This document shows, one piece after another, positions 41,103 to 50,108 of a stretch of 64,000 bases of DNA. A program made the position numbers and the translations under genes. The first letter of the stretch is position 1; every line of letters starts with the position of its first letter. The notes below the pieces were generated by a model. The model had not been told where the DNA came from, searched no databases, and saw only the letters and a program-made list of their open reading frames with translations. The DNA comes from Bartonella sp. AU55XJBT (GTDB taxonomy: Bacteria; Pseudomonadota; Alphaproteobacteria; Rhizobiales; Rhizobiaceae), in contig NZ_JAQITC010000010.1 in NCBI RefSeq assembly GCF_028618525.1, positions 35,027 to 99,026 on the forward strand, written 5' to 3'.

Positions 41103-41693
41103 TTATCGCGATATTTTTTTCAGACTTTTAAGTTTGTTGTTTAAACGATCAACTTCGTGATTCAGCCTTTCAAGTTCTTTATTAAGTCCATCAACATGCC
41201 CATGATGTTTAGAAATCACTTCTAAAGTATGTAATGACTGAGACTGATCTTTAAACTTATTGGCTTCACCTAGCCCTCGAAAGGCTTCTGTTCTTTTCTC
41301 AACATGTTCAAATAGCATAAAAACCTTCTCGAGCCGCTCAAAAATTGCAGCGTTTCGTTTTTGCGTTATCTCATATTTATAAGAAAGTTGTTTGTTGTTT
41401 GGCATAGTTTTCAGCACTGCCAAATAGAGTTCCTGCTGTTCAAGAGCTATTCTCTTCAAATCCTCTACCGCTACCCCTAATACCTTCATTGTATCATTCC
41501 ATCCCCTTTGCGCATTTTCTTTTTCAAACGCAATGGAATCTAACCTCTGAACAGCCTCATCCCGCTCCTTAATGACTTGGGAACAAAATAATTTATCCAC
41601 GCCCGTATAGCCACGCGAGGCGGGAACAAGATATGTCAGCAAAAATACGATAAGCAATAAGGCTTCTCTCAACAGAACTTTCCTTGTAAACAT
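41103..41693 (-). CDS. membrane-anchored coiled-coil protein (4 of 4)
   Basis: 196 residues. N-terminal signal or anchor (VLLREALLLIVFLLTYLVPA), then an almost wholly helical, charged region with heptads, strongest in the last 40 residues (HVDGLNKELERLNHEVDRLN). Carries VIKERDEAVQRL and LGEANKFKDQSQ motifs shared with its neighbours. First gene of the four-gene minus-strand run. No enzymatic motif; a membrane scaffold or surface/periplasmic coiled coil is possible, but nothing in the sequence proves either. Confidence 0.65.
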   Translation of the reverse strand: MFTRKVLLREALLLIVFLLTYLVPASRGYTGVDKLFCSQVIKERDEAVQRLDSIAFEKENAQRGWNDTMKVLGVAVEDLKRIALEQQELYLAVLKTMPNNKQLSYKYEITQKRNAAIFERLEKVFMLFEHVEKRTEAFRGLGEANKFKDQSQSLHTLEVISKHHGHVDGLNKELERLNHEVDRLNNKLKSLKKISR

Positions 41694-42281
41694 CTTTCTA
41701 TTTTTTCGTACAAAATACCTTAAAACAAATACCTAAATCCTCATCAAAAGATTCGGAGTGAAATTTATTCAATCCATTTAGGATAATCTACGATAAAAAT
41801 AAAAAGAGATAGATTATACACTAATGAAACATTCTACAGACAGAATAAAGATATAAAAATTAATTTATTCAATTTATTAGTTATAAACTTTTCTGTCTAG
41901 CTTTACATCTTTATGGGAGAAAATTAATGACTTTATACGTGAATTAAAAAGAATTTAATATACTATTTGAAGCCAATCAAAAATAATCTTTTGATTAATA
42001 AGTATGCTCCTCCTCATGAAATGAGGCATACACAAAAACGGATAAAAACGATCAATGATATTGAATGATATAAAAGTTACTTTTAATAGAAATTTGTTTT
42101 TTATCAGCAGCCGCAAAAATTGCGTTTTTTTACAAAAATTCAAATTTATCATTTGCTATAGTATATTTTATTGCTACATTCCTTAAGTTAATTAAAGATC
42201 GTAGAATATAAACTGATAGGATGCATTTTTCTCAAACGGCATTTTTCAGAGGAAGATTGATTGAATCAATGGGGACAAACA
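41694..42281. other. divergent intergenic region upstream of the mccB relic
   Basis: AT-rich. It should hold the promoter and, in an intact microcin C locus, the mini-gene for the short precursor peptide. No peptide of about seven codons ending in Asn with a ribosome site was found; GGGGA before 42282 serves the mccB start. Confidence 0.45.
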
Positions 42282-43343
42282 ATGAGCCAAGCTATAATTT
42301 GAGAGACAGGATATATTGTTATTCGTAAAAGGATGCCGTTTTGGAGTATGCTAAAAGATGTTTATAATAATAATGATAAGAAATTTTGGGGTAATTTAGT
42401 CCTTATTGCAGCACAATGGATCAAAAGAAAGACTGTAGATGAGGTTTATAATTCACTATCGTCGCTCATGTTAAAAGAAAATTTTAATCGTGCGTTTAAT
42501 TTTCTTGTTTCTAATCATTTTCTTGTCCAATCTGAAACATCAAACAATATTCTCAATAATCGATATTCTAGAAGTCATCTCCATTACCAAAGTTATGGTA
42601 TGCATCCAGCCTCCATTCAGCATACTCTTTTGCAAAAAAAGTGTCATCATTTTAGGCTGTGGTGGGATTGGTAATCATGTATCAGCAATGCTTGCAGCCT
42701 CTGGTGTTGGGAAATTGACTCTTGTTGACAATGATGTAATCGAGTTAACCAATCTTACTAGGCAAATTCTTTTTACTGAAGAAGATATAGGTCTTCCGAA
42801 AACAAAAGTTCTTAAGCGTACACTGATACGAAGAAACAGTCAGAAAGAAATGGGGGGCATACAAAAATGTTGATGACTAAAAAAGGGGATATTAAAAAGT
42901 TACCCAAAGCTGATTTATGGATTATTTCTGCTGATTCTCCTGATCAGCTAGGAGTATGGATCAATGAATGGTGTGTAAAAAATAAACAAGCCTATATAAA
43001 TTCTGGTTATGTTAATGATATAGCTGTCTTTGGTCCATTTTACATACCTGGGCAAACTGGTTGTTATGCATGCAGCTCATCTATAGGCAATCTTCCGGCA
43101 AAAAGTGACCATCTTATTTATGACGCTTGTGTTATGATTAATAATAACTTCAAAGTTGCTACATTTTCTCCTGTGAATGCTCTTTCAGCCGCCATGTGTG
43201 CCAATGATGCTCTTAAATTTTTGGGTGGTTATGGAAGCCTTCTTTCCACTGATCGCCGCGTGGGAATATGGAGCAGCCAGCTCTTCATAGAAGAACGCTC
43301 TCTAAAGAAAAATCCTCACTGTAAGGTTTGTGGAACAACATAA
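42282..43343 (+). pseudogene. mccB: microcin C-type peptide adenylyltransferase (MccB, ThiF/E1 fold), disrupted
   Basis: MccB activates a short ribosomal peptide and attaches AMP through a P-N bond. The original start is probably ATG 42282 with GGGGACA upstream, giving MSQAII, then an in-frame TGA at 42300-42302, then a peptide-clamp-like N-terminal part and NNRYSRSHLHYQSYG, which matches E. coli MccB as I recall it. At the A7 run 42634-42640 the frame shifts into SVIILGCGGIGNHVSAMLAA (ATP motif), VDNDVIELTNLTRQILF; near 42852-42885 it shifts again into KADLWIISADSPDQ, YINSGYVNDIAVFGPFYIPG and the zinc Cys of GCYAC and HCKVCG. One nonsense codon and at least two frameshifts: no active enzyme is expected. 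Confidence in the family is high. Confidence 0.88.
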
Positions 43344-44564
43344 ATGAACAGACCACGCACCCTTGCTCTCACCTATGGCTCTTATAATGCCGTACGCATG
43401 CTCATTGGTGTCTACCATGCGATTTTTTTAATGTCGATGGGGGTGAGTCTCGCGCAATTAGCACTACTTCAAGTTGTCTTTTCCACAACTATTCTCCTGC
43501 TTGATTTTCCTTGTGCTGTTTTAGCGGACAGATATCGACGTAAATATTCCGTGATGGCTGGTGTCTTTATGACGGGAGTATTTTATCTTCTATGCCTTCA
43601 AGCCCCTCATATGACAGCGCTCATTATTGCGCAAATTCTCTATGCAGCAGGCATTTGCATTATTGTTAGCGCCATTGACGGATGGATTTACCATTCTCTT
43701 GGTGATAAACACGATCACTTTTCGCATCATGCCCATCTTTATCACCAAGTGAACTCTTTCGGAAGTATTTTCAGTGGAATCGTAGGCATTGGAACGATCT
43801 ATTATTCTGGACAATATTTTATGGGATATATTATCTCATGCCTCATGATGGGATTTATTTTTTTGGTTTTCCTTATTGTTCCTGAAGAAAAGAAATCAAC
43901 GATTGAAACACACAAAACAAAAACAATCTTGCACAATGCCAAGGAAACGCTCTGGATCTTTCAAAACACCGTGGGAGGAGCATGGTTTATTTTCCTCATG
44001 TGTCTTTTTAGCGCTGGAATTCAGATTATTTATCATTTTTGGCAACCAATTATCCTTGGCAAGGGGGGGAAAATTGATCACCTCAATGGCTCGCAAATGT
44101 TAGTCCTTATGTGCTGTCATATTGGAGCCTTTTCAGCACAGTATTTTTCAAATTTACTGATGTCTAAGTATCATGTCCTTGATAAAAAATATAAGAATTC
44201 TATCAAATATTTTTCCTTCTTTTCTTCTCTGATGTGCATCGCGCTTTATTTTTTCGTTCATAACAATCAAACAGCTGCATCCGTCATTGCGTTCTCTTTA
44301 ATCCATGGATTTATTTGCACTGTCCCGATAGGAGCAAAAAGCTTATTTTTCTCAGAACTAAACCAAACACAAACGCAGCATATTTCTGGTGTTGTCGGTG
44401 CTGTATCTTTTAGCGGAAGACTATGTTCAATTACCGTATTAAGTATTATTTCTTTTCTTCCTGCAAAAGTTTCTCCCTCTTATTACCTCATCTTACCGAC
44501 CCTTACTTTTTTCCTATGTGGTTTGGTCATCATGAAATGGATAAAACACTCTAAAAAGTCTTAA
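43344..44564 (+). CDS. MFS exporter of the microcin C-type locus (MccC-like)
   Basis: 406 residues with about 12 membrane segments. MFS signature loop between TM2 and TM3: DFPCAVLADRYRRKYSVMAG. The start codon directly follows the mccB stop without a gap, so the genes form one unit. By position and family it corresponds to MccC, the pump that exports microcin C and gives partial self-immunity in E. coli (established for MccC; inferred here). The frame is intact although mccB is dead, which may mean the pump is kept for another use or that decay is recent. Confidence 0.75.
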   Translation: MNRPRTLALTYGSYNAVRMLIGVYHAIFLMSMGVSLAQLALLQVVFSTTILLLDFPCAVLADRYRRKYSVMAGVFMTGVFYLLCLQAPHMTALIIAQILYAAGICIIVSAIDGWIYHSLGDKHDHFSHHAHLYHQVNSFGSIFSGIVGIGTIYYSGQYFMGYIISCLMMGFIFLVFLIVPEEKKSTIETHKTKTILHNAKETLWIFQNTVGGAWFIFLMCLFSAGIQIIYHFWQPIILGKGGKIDHLNGSQMLVLMCCHIGAFSAQYFSNLLMSKYHVLDKKYKNSIKYFSFFSSLMCIALYFFVHNNQTAASVIAFSLIHGFICTVPIGAKSLFFSELNQTQTQHISGVVGAVSFSGRLCSITVLSIISFLPAKVSPSYYLILPTLTFFLCGLVIMKWIKHSKKS

Positions 44565-44840
44565 TAAGAGGAAAACCATCACTGACAAAGTTTTTTCTAA
44601 AAGATTTTCTTCGAAAAGAGATCAAGACTTCTTTAGACCCTTGCCATATCGAGCTTTCAACAGATAACGTATCGATAAAAATCATTTGCTTTCACATCAT
44701 AAGCAGCAAAGAACCGTATGGGTAAAAACGATGTAAAAAGGAAAAAGACTTTTAATAAACGCTCAGTGTCAAGGACTATTGCCACACGGGCTTAAAATCC
44801 TCAAACTTACTATATAATACACTGATTTTATAGCAGAATG
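44565..44840. other. intergenic between the mcc relic and tRNA-Ser
   Basis: No recognisable gene; no MccE- or MccF-like self-immunity gene is seen here. A possible decayed coding stretch around 44620-44730 could not be identified. Confidence 0.35.
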
Positions 44841-44929
44841 GCGGAGAGGAAGAGATTCGAACTCTCGAGAGCCTTTTGAGCCCTACTCCCTTAGCAGGGG
44901 AGCGCCTTCGACCACTCGGCCACCTCTCC
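44841..44929 (-). tRNA. tRNA-Ser(GCT)
   Basis: On the minus strand: acceptor GGAGAGG pairs with CCTCTCC, followed by G and encoded CCA; class II long variable arm; anticodon loop with GCT between CCCCT and AAGGG; T arm GAGTTCGAATCTC-like. Reads AGC/AGU. Right edge of the accessory stretch. Confidence 0.95.
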
Positions 44930-45241
44930 AAGGAGTTGCATAAATGGTATCAATAGAAAGTTCAAGACATTTTCGATTTTTTTCCCAAATATCTGAAATT
45001 TTTTTCTTTATTCTCTCCATTGAGCTCAAAGTTAACGAAACAAAAATTGTGTCTTTTTTACCACACCTTATCGAATAGTACATAGATACATTACAAAAAG
45101 TTCATTTCATATTTGAAACTCTAAAAAGATTAGTATAGCTAGAGTGATAAGTACCGCGTATTTTACTTATGCCCTTATCTTTAATGCATTAGGCAAGTGA
45201 TATTCTTTAGAAGAAAATTAAACGGACCTCGGAGATCCCAG
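44930..45241. other. upstream region of the porin gene
   Basis: About 310 bases between tRNA-Ser and the porin start; AT-rich, with CTCGGAGAT just before the ATG as ribosome site. The porin frame is open from 45197 but that part precedes the signal peptide. No further site assigned. Confidence 0.45.
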
Positions 45242-46456
45242 ATGAATATTAAATCCCTCTTTTTAAGCTCTACAGCAGCTTTTTTAGCAATTTCTGGAGC
45301 CCATGCTGCTTCAACAGTTGTTGCCGAACCTGAACCCGTAGAATATGTTCGCGTTTGTGATGCCTACGGAAAAGGATATTTCTATATCCCTGGAACAGAA
45401 ACCTGCATGCGTTTGTCAGGCAGTGTTCGTACTGATTTTGTCGGCGGTGGTAATATCGATGCAACTACCGAAGCTGAACTAAACAACAAAAGAGAAACCT
45501 ATGGTGCATCATCACGGCTTACCCTTGTTTTTCAAGCCGCTTCTGAAACAGAAATGGGAACTCTTCGTTCATATGCGAGAATTTTCTCAAGCTGGGGTGA
45601 TGGTAAAGATGGCTCTGGTGCAAAACTTTCAGCCGCTTATATTGAACTGGGTGGCTTTCGTGTAGGTCTTGACGATACCATTTTCAACAGCTGGACTGGT
45701 GGGTATGGGAATGTTCTCAATGATGACAGCGTAGCGCCTGCCGGTACAACACGCACCAATTTTATTTCCTACACCTTTAACGGTGATGCCGGATTTTCTG
45801 CTATTATCGGAGTTGAAGTAGGCAATAATGCAGATTCTCTTCCTGGCGTAAAAGAAACAAAAGGAATAGGAGACAACTATATTGAGAAAGATGGGAAACT
45901 TGTTCCTGTCACAAAAGATACGCTTCCAAGTAAAGGAATTAAAAATTACACCCCCAATGTGGTTTTGGGTATAAAGTTTATGCAAAAATGGGGCGGTTTT
46001 TCAGCGGTTGCTGCCTATGATGCTTACTACAAAAAGTGGGCTGGGAAAGTTCGTGCAGATTTCAATGTTAACGACCGTTTCAACCTATGGGTGATGGCTG
46101 GCTATAAAAATGGTGTTGATTACTACACAGAAAATGAAGCTGATGAGTTATCACGAAAAAGCACAACGATCTATGCAAACTGGGGCGGTAAATGGGCTGC
46201 TTGGGCAGGTGCCACTTACAAACTCACGCCAAAAGCAGATTTGAATATGCAAGTTTCTTATAGTGCTGTAAAAACCTTTGCAACATCTGTCAATATTGCA
46301 TACACGCTGGTTCCAGGTTTTGTGATTACACCTGAATTAACCTACGTTTCTTGGAACGATGATCGGATTATAAAGGATGCAAATGATAATGAAAAACATT
46401 TCTTTCATGGAAAAAATGCTTTCCAAGGTATGATCCGTTTACAGCGTTCATTTTAA
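45242..46456 (+). CDS. alphaproteobacterial Porin_2 family outer-membrane porin (Omp43/Omp2b-like)
   Basis: 404 residues. Signal peptide MNIKSLFLSSTAAFLAISGA, cleaved after AHA. The mature N-terminus has the family hallmark EPVEYVRVCDAYGKGYFYIP followed by GTETCMRLSGSVRTDF. The rest alternates beta strands and loops (ARIFSSWGDGKDGSGAKLSA, GGFRVGLDDTIFNSWTGG) and ends with MIRLQRSF, a terminal Phe for BAM-dependent assembly. Forms a trimeric diffusion channel in this family; in Bartonella such porins are major surface proteins (family knowledge). Strong terminator follows. Confidence 0.93.
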   Translation: MNIKSLFLSSTAAFLAISGAHAASTVVAEPEPVEYVRVCDAYGKGYFYIPGTETCMRLSGSVRTDFVGGGNIDATTEAELNNKRETYGASSRLTLVFQAASETEMGTLRSYARIFSSWGDGKDGSGAKLSAAYIELGGFRVGLDDTIFNSWTGGYGNVLNDDSVAPAGTTRTNFISYTFNGDAGFSAIIGVEVGNNADSLPGVKETKGIGDNYIEKDGKLVPVTKDTLPSKGIKNYTPNVVLGIKFMQKWGGFSAVAAYDAYYKKWAGKVRADFNVNDRFNLWVMAGYKNGVDYYTENEADELSRKSTTIYANWGGKWAAWAGATYKLTPKADLNMQVSYSAVKTFATSVNIAYTLVPGFVITPELTYVSWNDDRIIKDANDNEKHFFHGKNAFQGMIRLQRSF

Positions 46457-46482
46457 TTTTGTTAAGCTAAGCTACGGCTTTA

Positions 46483-46518
46483 AAAAAACTGGCAACATGA
46501 GTTGCCAGTTTTTTTATT
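46483..46518 (+). terminator. rho-independent terminator of the porin gene
   Basis: AAAACTGGCAAC, loop ATGA, GTTGCCAGTTTT and a T run, 27 bases after the porin stop. Perfect stem; also works in reverse because of the A run on the other side. Confidence 0.9.
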
Positions 46519-47119
46519 TTTAAAATCCAATCACAATTATCCCCTTGCGCCTCACAAAGAGGATTAGCGTATAAATAAAAGCTGAATAAAAAAGAACGAC
46601 AAATACCTATAAATCGTTTCAAATGTCAAAGACTGTCGCGCAATATTGAGAGTGAGCAAAGTGTAGAATGGTGCCGGCTTGTTTTTTTATGAAATGTAGG
46701 AATGATGATGCACAATAGACGATACACTTCACAGAGGATTTTACACTCTTTACGAATACCGTTGCAAAATATGTGTGTGATACGCACCAAAAAATATTTT
46801 CTAAAACAAACAAATAAACATACAATAGAAGTCCATTTTATTTGAGGCATTCTATCTTGTACGAACAAAATGCCCCCATTATACACAATACCTTAACTTT
46901 GCCCGTTTCTTCAGGAAGCAGAATATAAGAAAAAGAAACAGCAAACCTCCATCTCTGCAAACCATAAAGTTTTTTATAGAGTTATGTTTCCATAAAATAC
47001 CTTATACCATCCATACAATTTTTAAAACGATAAATGCTCTTTTTGATATGAAACCAATCCGCAAAAAATAAGCGCTCACACGTCATCATAAAATATCTTT
47101 TAATTCAAACGAATTGAAT
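46519..47119. repeat. non-coding region with diverged dispersed repeat, copy C
   Basis: The part from about 46595 to 46720 (ACCTATAAATCGTTTCAAAT, then GAGCAAAGTGTAGAATGGTG) resembles copy A near 10190-10330 and copy B near 37495-37620. Short minus-strand frames here (46619-46886) lack ribosome sites and recognisable products. The rest is AT-rich with nothing seen. Confidence 0.35.
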
Positions 47120-47926
47120 TCACGAAAAATATTTATCAACCAATGCATAAAGAATGGCCGCTGTTTCAACATCAAGAATCCCATCATACTTTTCTTGACG
47201 AAAGTGAAGTTGAAAAGCTCGGATCAAATTTTTATATCCCATTTCAGTAGATGCCGCTGAAATATCATATCCATAACATCCCAGCTTTGCCAAAGCCTCC
47301 TCCTTAGACGGAAAACTCTTAGAAAATTGTTCTTGATAGCGATTTTTGGGTTCATCATCATACCATGCCCCTATCCCTACCCTATAAAGCTCTTTCCACG
47401 GGAAAGCTGCTCCTGGATCACTTTTTCTTCCAATGGCAATATCACTATGCCCCACAACATCCGTTGGCATAATATCGGGATACCGTTGAAGAATATTCAA
47501 TGCAAGCTCTTTAACGGCATCAATTTGTATTGGGTTATAGGGAGGAAAGTTAAATTCCTCGCCATGATGATCCATTAAATCAACGGTCTCTTCTGAAGAT
47601 TCAGAATGACCTTTCGCTAAATTCACGATTTCAATCCCAATAGATGCATCATTGAGATGACTATGCCCAGCCCATGCGCTAACACCTGCATGCCACGCAC
47701 GCTCGTTTTCATCCACCAGATTAAAAATACGCATATCTTTAAATCCAGCCTCACGATATGTCTGCTCTGAAGGATCAGGAACAAGATAGTGTGCACTAAC
47801 CTTTTCTCCTGTAAGCGCCATGACCGATGCTTTAAAATCAATAGACGTATAATGCATGACAAGAAAACGAACGCGACGATTAAAACTCTTGACAGAACGA
47901 TAACTGTTGTAATCAATCCGATACAT
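47120..47926 (-). CDS. N-acetylmuramoyl-L-alanine amidase, AmiD/Amidase_2 type with peptidoglycan-binding domain
   Basis: Cleaves the amide bond between MurNAc and the stem peptide. 268 residues. Amidase_2 fold: RFLVMHYTSIDFKASVMAL with the first zinc His, VSAHYLVPDPS, AWHAGVSAWAGHSHLNDASI, IGIEIVNL, and the last zinc/catalytic region VVGHSDIAIGRKSDPG. C-terminal PG_binding_1-like domain (LAKLGCYGYDISAASTEMGY, AFQLHFRQEKYDGILDVETA). No signal peptide is seen at the start, so the protein may be cytoplasmic (recycling) or exported another way. Confidence 0.9.
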   Translation of the reverse strand: MYRIDYNSYRSVKSFNRRVRFLVMHYTSIDFKASVMALTGEKVSAHYLVPDPSEQTYREAGFKDMRIFNLVDENERAWHAGVSAWAGHSHLNDASIGIEIVNLAKGHSESSEETVDLMDHHGEEFNFPPYNPIQIDAVKELALNILQRYPDIMPTDVVGHSDIAIGRKSDPGAAFPWKELYRVGIGAWYDDEPKNRYQEQFSKSFPSKEEALAKLGCYGYDISAASTEMGYKNLIRAFQLHFRQEKYDGILDVETAAILYALVDKYFS

Positions 47927-49113
47927 AAAAGCCCTTTCTTTTTTTCTTTAAAAAACCATCGCGCATCACAACATATAGGACACGAACCATTGAAAAACTT
48001 GCAATGATCCTCCTATCTAGATGAATTGCGTCAAAAATTTGTTCATCCACAAACGCACCGTATCAAATATTTTCCACACAAATTCCCACGCAATGGTCAA
48101 TTAAAAAAAATAAAAGTGTTAAACGATCACTTCTTACAGCTTCACCGTCTTACAGAAAAAAGAGCTGTTCCTGTTATCAAATTGAGAAACATTTCCTCAA
48201 AGCGGACACCTAACCATCGCGCAATCTACACAAAGGCATAAAGGAAGCACTTTATGAAATCTTTACAGCAAATGTATGACCAGATAATTGAACAGCCCAT
48301 ATCCGCAATCAACGCTTCACGGACATATTTTCCAATAAAATTTGCAAAATTTTTCTGTCAATGACACCGCATCTTGTCTTTTCACAACATTTCTTTCTAA
48401 TTTACAAAAAATATCGATTATTGACAACACTTGAGGAACACAAAGTCTCTGGATTTCCTTCATATGCTCCTAATGAAAGATAACAGATTAATTTACAATG
48501 ACCATTAATCTTTTTTTGCATCTTAAATGGAAAAGCCAGATAAATCCCCTGATATTGAATTCATCAAAGCCATTTTTTTACATCAAAAGCAGAGATTAAT
48601 GGTTAGATAAAAACAACATCATACGATGCATGTATCTCATCCTCTTAATCTAAAGAGCAAAATCTATTACAACATTATGCGCTAGAAAAGTGACGCCAAG
48701 AAAATCCAATTCAGCACATAGACCTTCAATATTTTTGCTGATAACACAAAACTGAAAAGACTACTAAAAAGCAATGATATATTTTATGGGACATCTATCA
48801 ACAAACAGACCTCATTTTTGGCACCAAGGAAGAACAGGAGAAAGATATGGAGATCGACGCCCTTCTTAAATGAAGGACAAATTCTTTTGCTGCGTCTCCT
48901 TGACCGGCTACAGGAGCAAGCAAAAGAGCATCGCATTCAGGAGTTTTTTACCAAGCCACTTGAAGAAGGCAATCCTCTTCCTGTTTCCAACATTCCCACC
49001 CCATATCACCATAAGTAAATTCAAAGGACAATAATCATGACTCTAAGACCTTCAATGCCCCACAGGGATTTCTGGTCCCAGCCCATTACCCCATGGCACA
49101 AGAACTTTCTTTT
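47927..49113. other. gene-poor region with possible coding remnants
   Basis: Almost 1.2 kb without a convincing gene. Frames at 48026-48241 and 48818-49018 (the latter with SQ-rich LLLRLLDRLQEQAKEHRIQE and ending PVSNIPTPYHHK) look like leftovers of older genes, possibly phage-derived, but nothing can be named. A short frame from 49038 (MTLRPSMPHRDFWSQPITPW) with AAAGGACA upstream overlaps the hydrolase gene. Confidence 0.35.
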
Positions 49114-49845
49114 TCATAATCCCTCCATCCATTCGCGAACGATTGCATTCGTCATAACAGGATTATCATCCCACAAACGCGTGCCAGCCCCAGAAATTAT
49201 TCGATATTCATGATTGGCACATTGGCTTTTTGTTTGATTATTAATTGTTGCAAGTTGCGACATTTCACCCACCAACGCTAAAAACTTTCCCTTATACTTA
49301 ACAATCTCATCTCTAGCATCCAATGCCAATAAGAGTTTAAATCCTCTTGTCATCCGTTCAAGTGCCATGCTTTTTTGATCTTGTGGAATTTCTAAGGCAA
49401 CTCTTTTTTTAATGACGCCACAAGAATGCATAAAAACATTGAGTGTTTCCAAAGCGCCCAACAAATCATTATTTTCTAAATGAATCAAAATTTCTCCAAG
49501 GCGCCGCTGCAAAAGCTTATCTGGATAGCCAGGTGCATTGACAGCAAGTACAGCCCGCACATTAGGAAGCCGTGGTGCCAATATTTGTACTAACATTCCA
49601 GCCATAGAAAATCCCACAAGCACCGCTGGCTCTTTAAAATACTTTTCCAATTTTTCTCTTATAAAAGATACCGTTTCAATAGCAGAATGATTGAGAAAAT
49701 GAGCACTCTTAGGAAAAAGAGAAAGCGTATCTAGCAGAAAGATTGGAAATCCTTTTGATGAACATAGCTTTGTCAATGGAGCGCAAAAAGCCCCCTGATC
49801 CCAAATGGGCATCACAGGAGAAAGAATAACCACAGGACAGCTCAT
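49114..49845 (-). CDS. alpha/beta-hydrolase fold protein
   Basis: 243 residues. The nucleophile elbow GFSMAGMLVQIL near residue 98 and the oxyanion start VILSPVMPIWDQ fit the alpha/beta-hydrolase fold, with a helical cap in the middle. The usual GxGH near the C-terminus reads SGAGTRLWDDNP, so the catalytic His seems to be missing or displaced, and no clear catalytic Asp is seen in FLALVGEMSQ. It may be a non-catalytic or altered member. Substrate unknown. Divergent from its neighbours. Confidence 0.7.
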   Translation of the reverse strand: MSCPVVILSPVMPIWDQGAFCAPLTKLCSSKGFPIFLLDTLSLFPKSAHFLNHSAIETVSFIREKLEKYFKEPAVLVGFSMAGMLVQILAPRLPNVRAVLAVNAPGYPDKLLQRRLGEILIHLENNDLLGALETLNVFMHSCGVIKKRVALEIPQDQKSMALERMTRGFKLLLALDARDEIVKYKGKFLALVGEMSQLATINNQTKSQCANHEYRIISGAGTRLWDDNPVMTNAIVREWMEGL

Positions 49846-50108
49846 TGATCGGTCCCTCCTCTTGCTTCAACACACGCATCAGAGCCAAAACTCTTTCCCC
49901 TAAATGTCATAAAAATACAGATCTGACAAAATTCTACGCCCACAAAATCCCCCCCATAACAACCAATTTATTCAATTCAAGCGAAGTTTATGATGAATTT
50001 TAAATCCACTCAATCAAACAACTGAATAAAAAAATCATTCAATAACAGAGTTCAAAAGCATGCGAAATATCGGAAATATTTCTGCATAATATCTTTTTAT
50101 CATTTCAC
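49846..50108. other. short intergenic region
   Basis: About 260 AT-rich bases between two minus-strand genes; nothing recognised. Confidence 0.4.

Noticed and set aside
41913..41927. Mini-ORF MGEN as an MccA-like precursor
   Set aside because: Ends in Asn as MccA peptides do, but has only four codons and no ribosome site, and lies 350 bases from mccB.
42221..42328. 35-codon ORF starting MHFSQTAFFRGR before mccB
   Set aside because: It overlaps the proper mccB start in another frame and has no clear ribosome site.
48818..49018. Possible phage gene fragment
   Set aside because: Nothing phage-specific could be identified; kept only as a remark on the gene-poor region.
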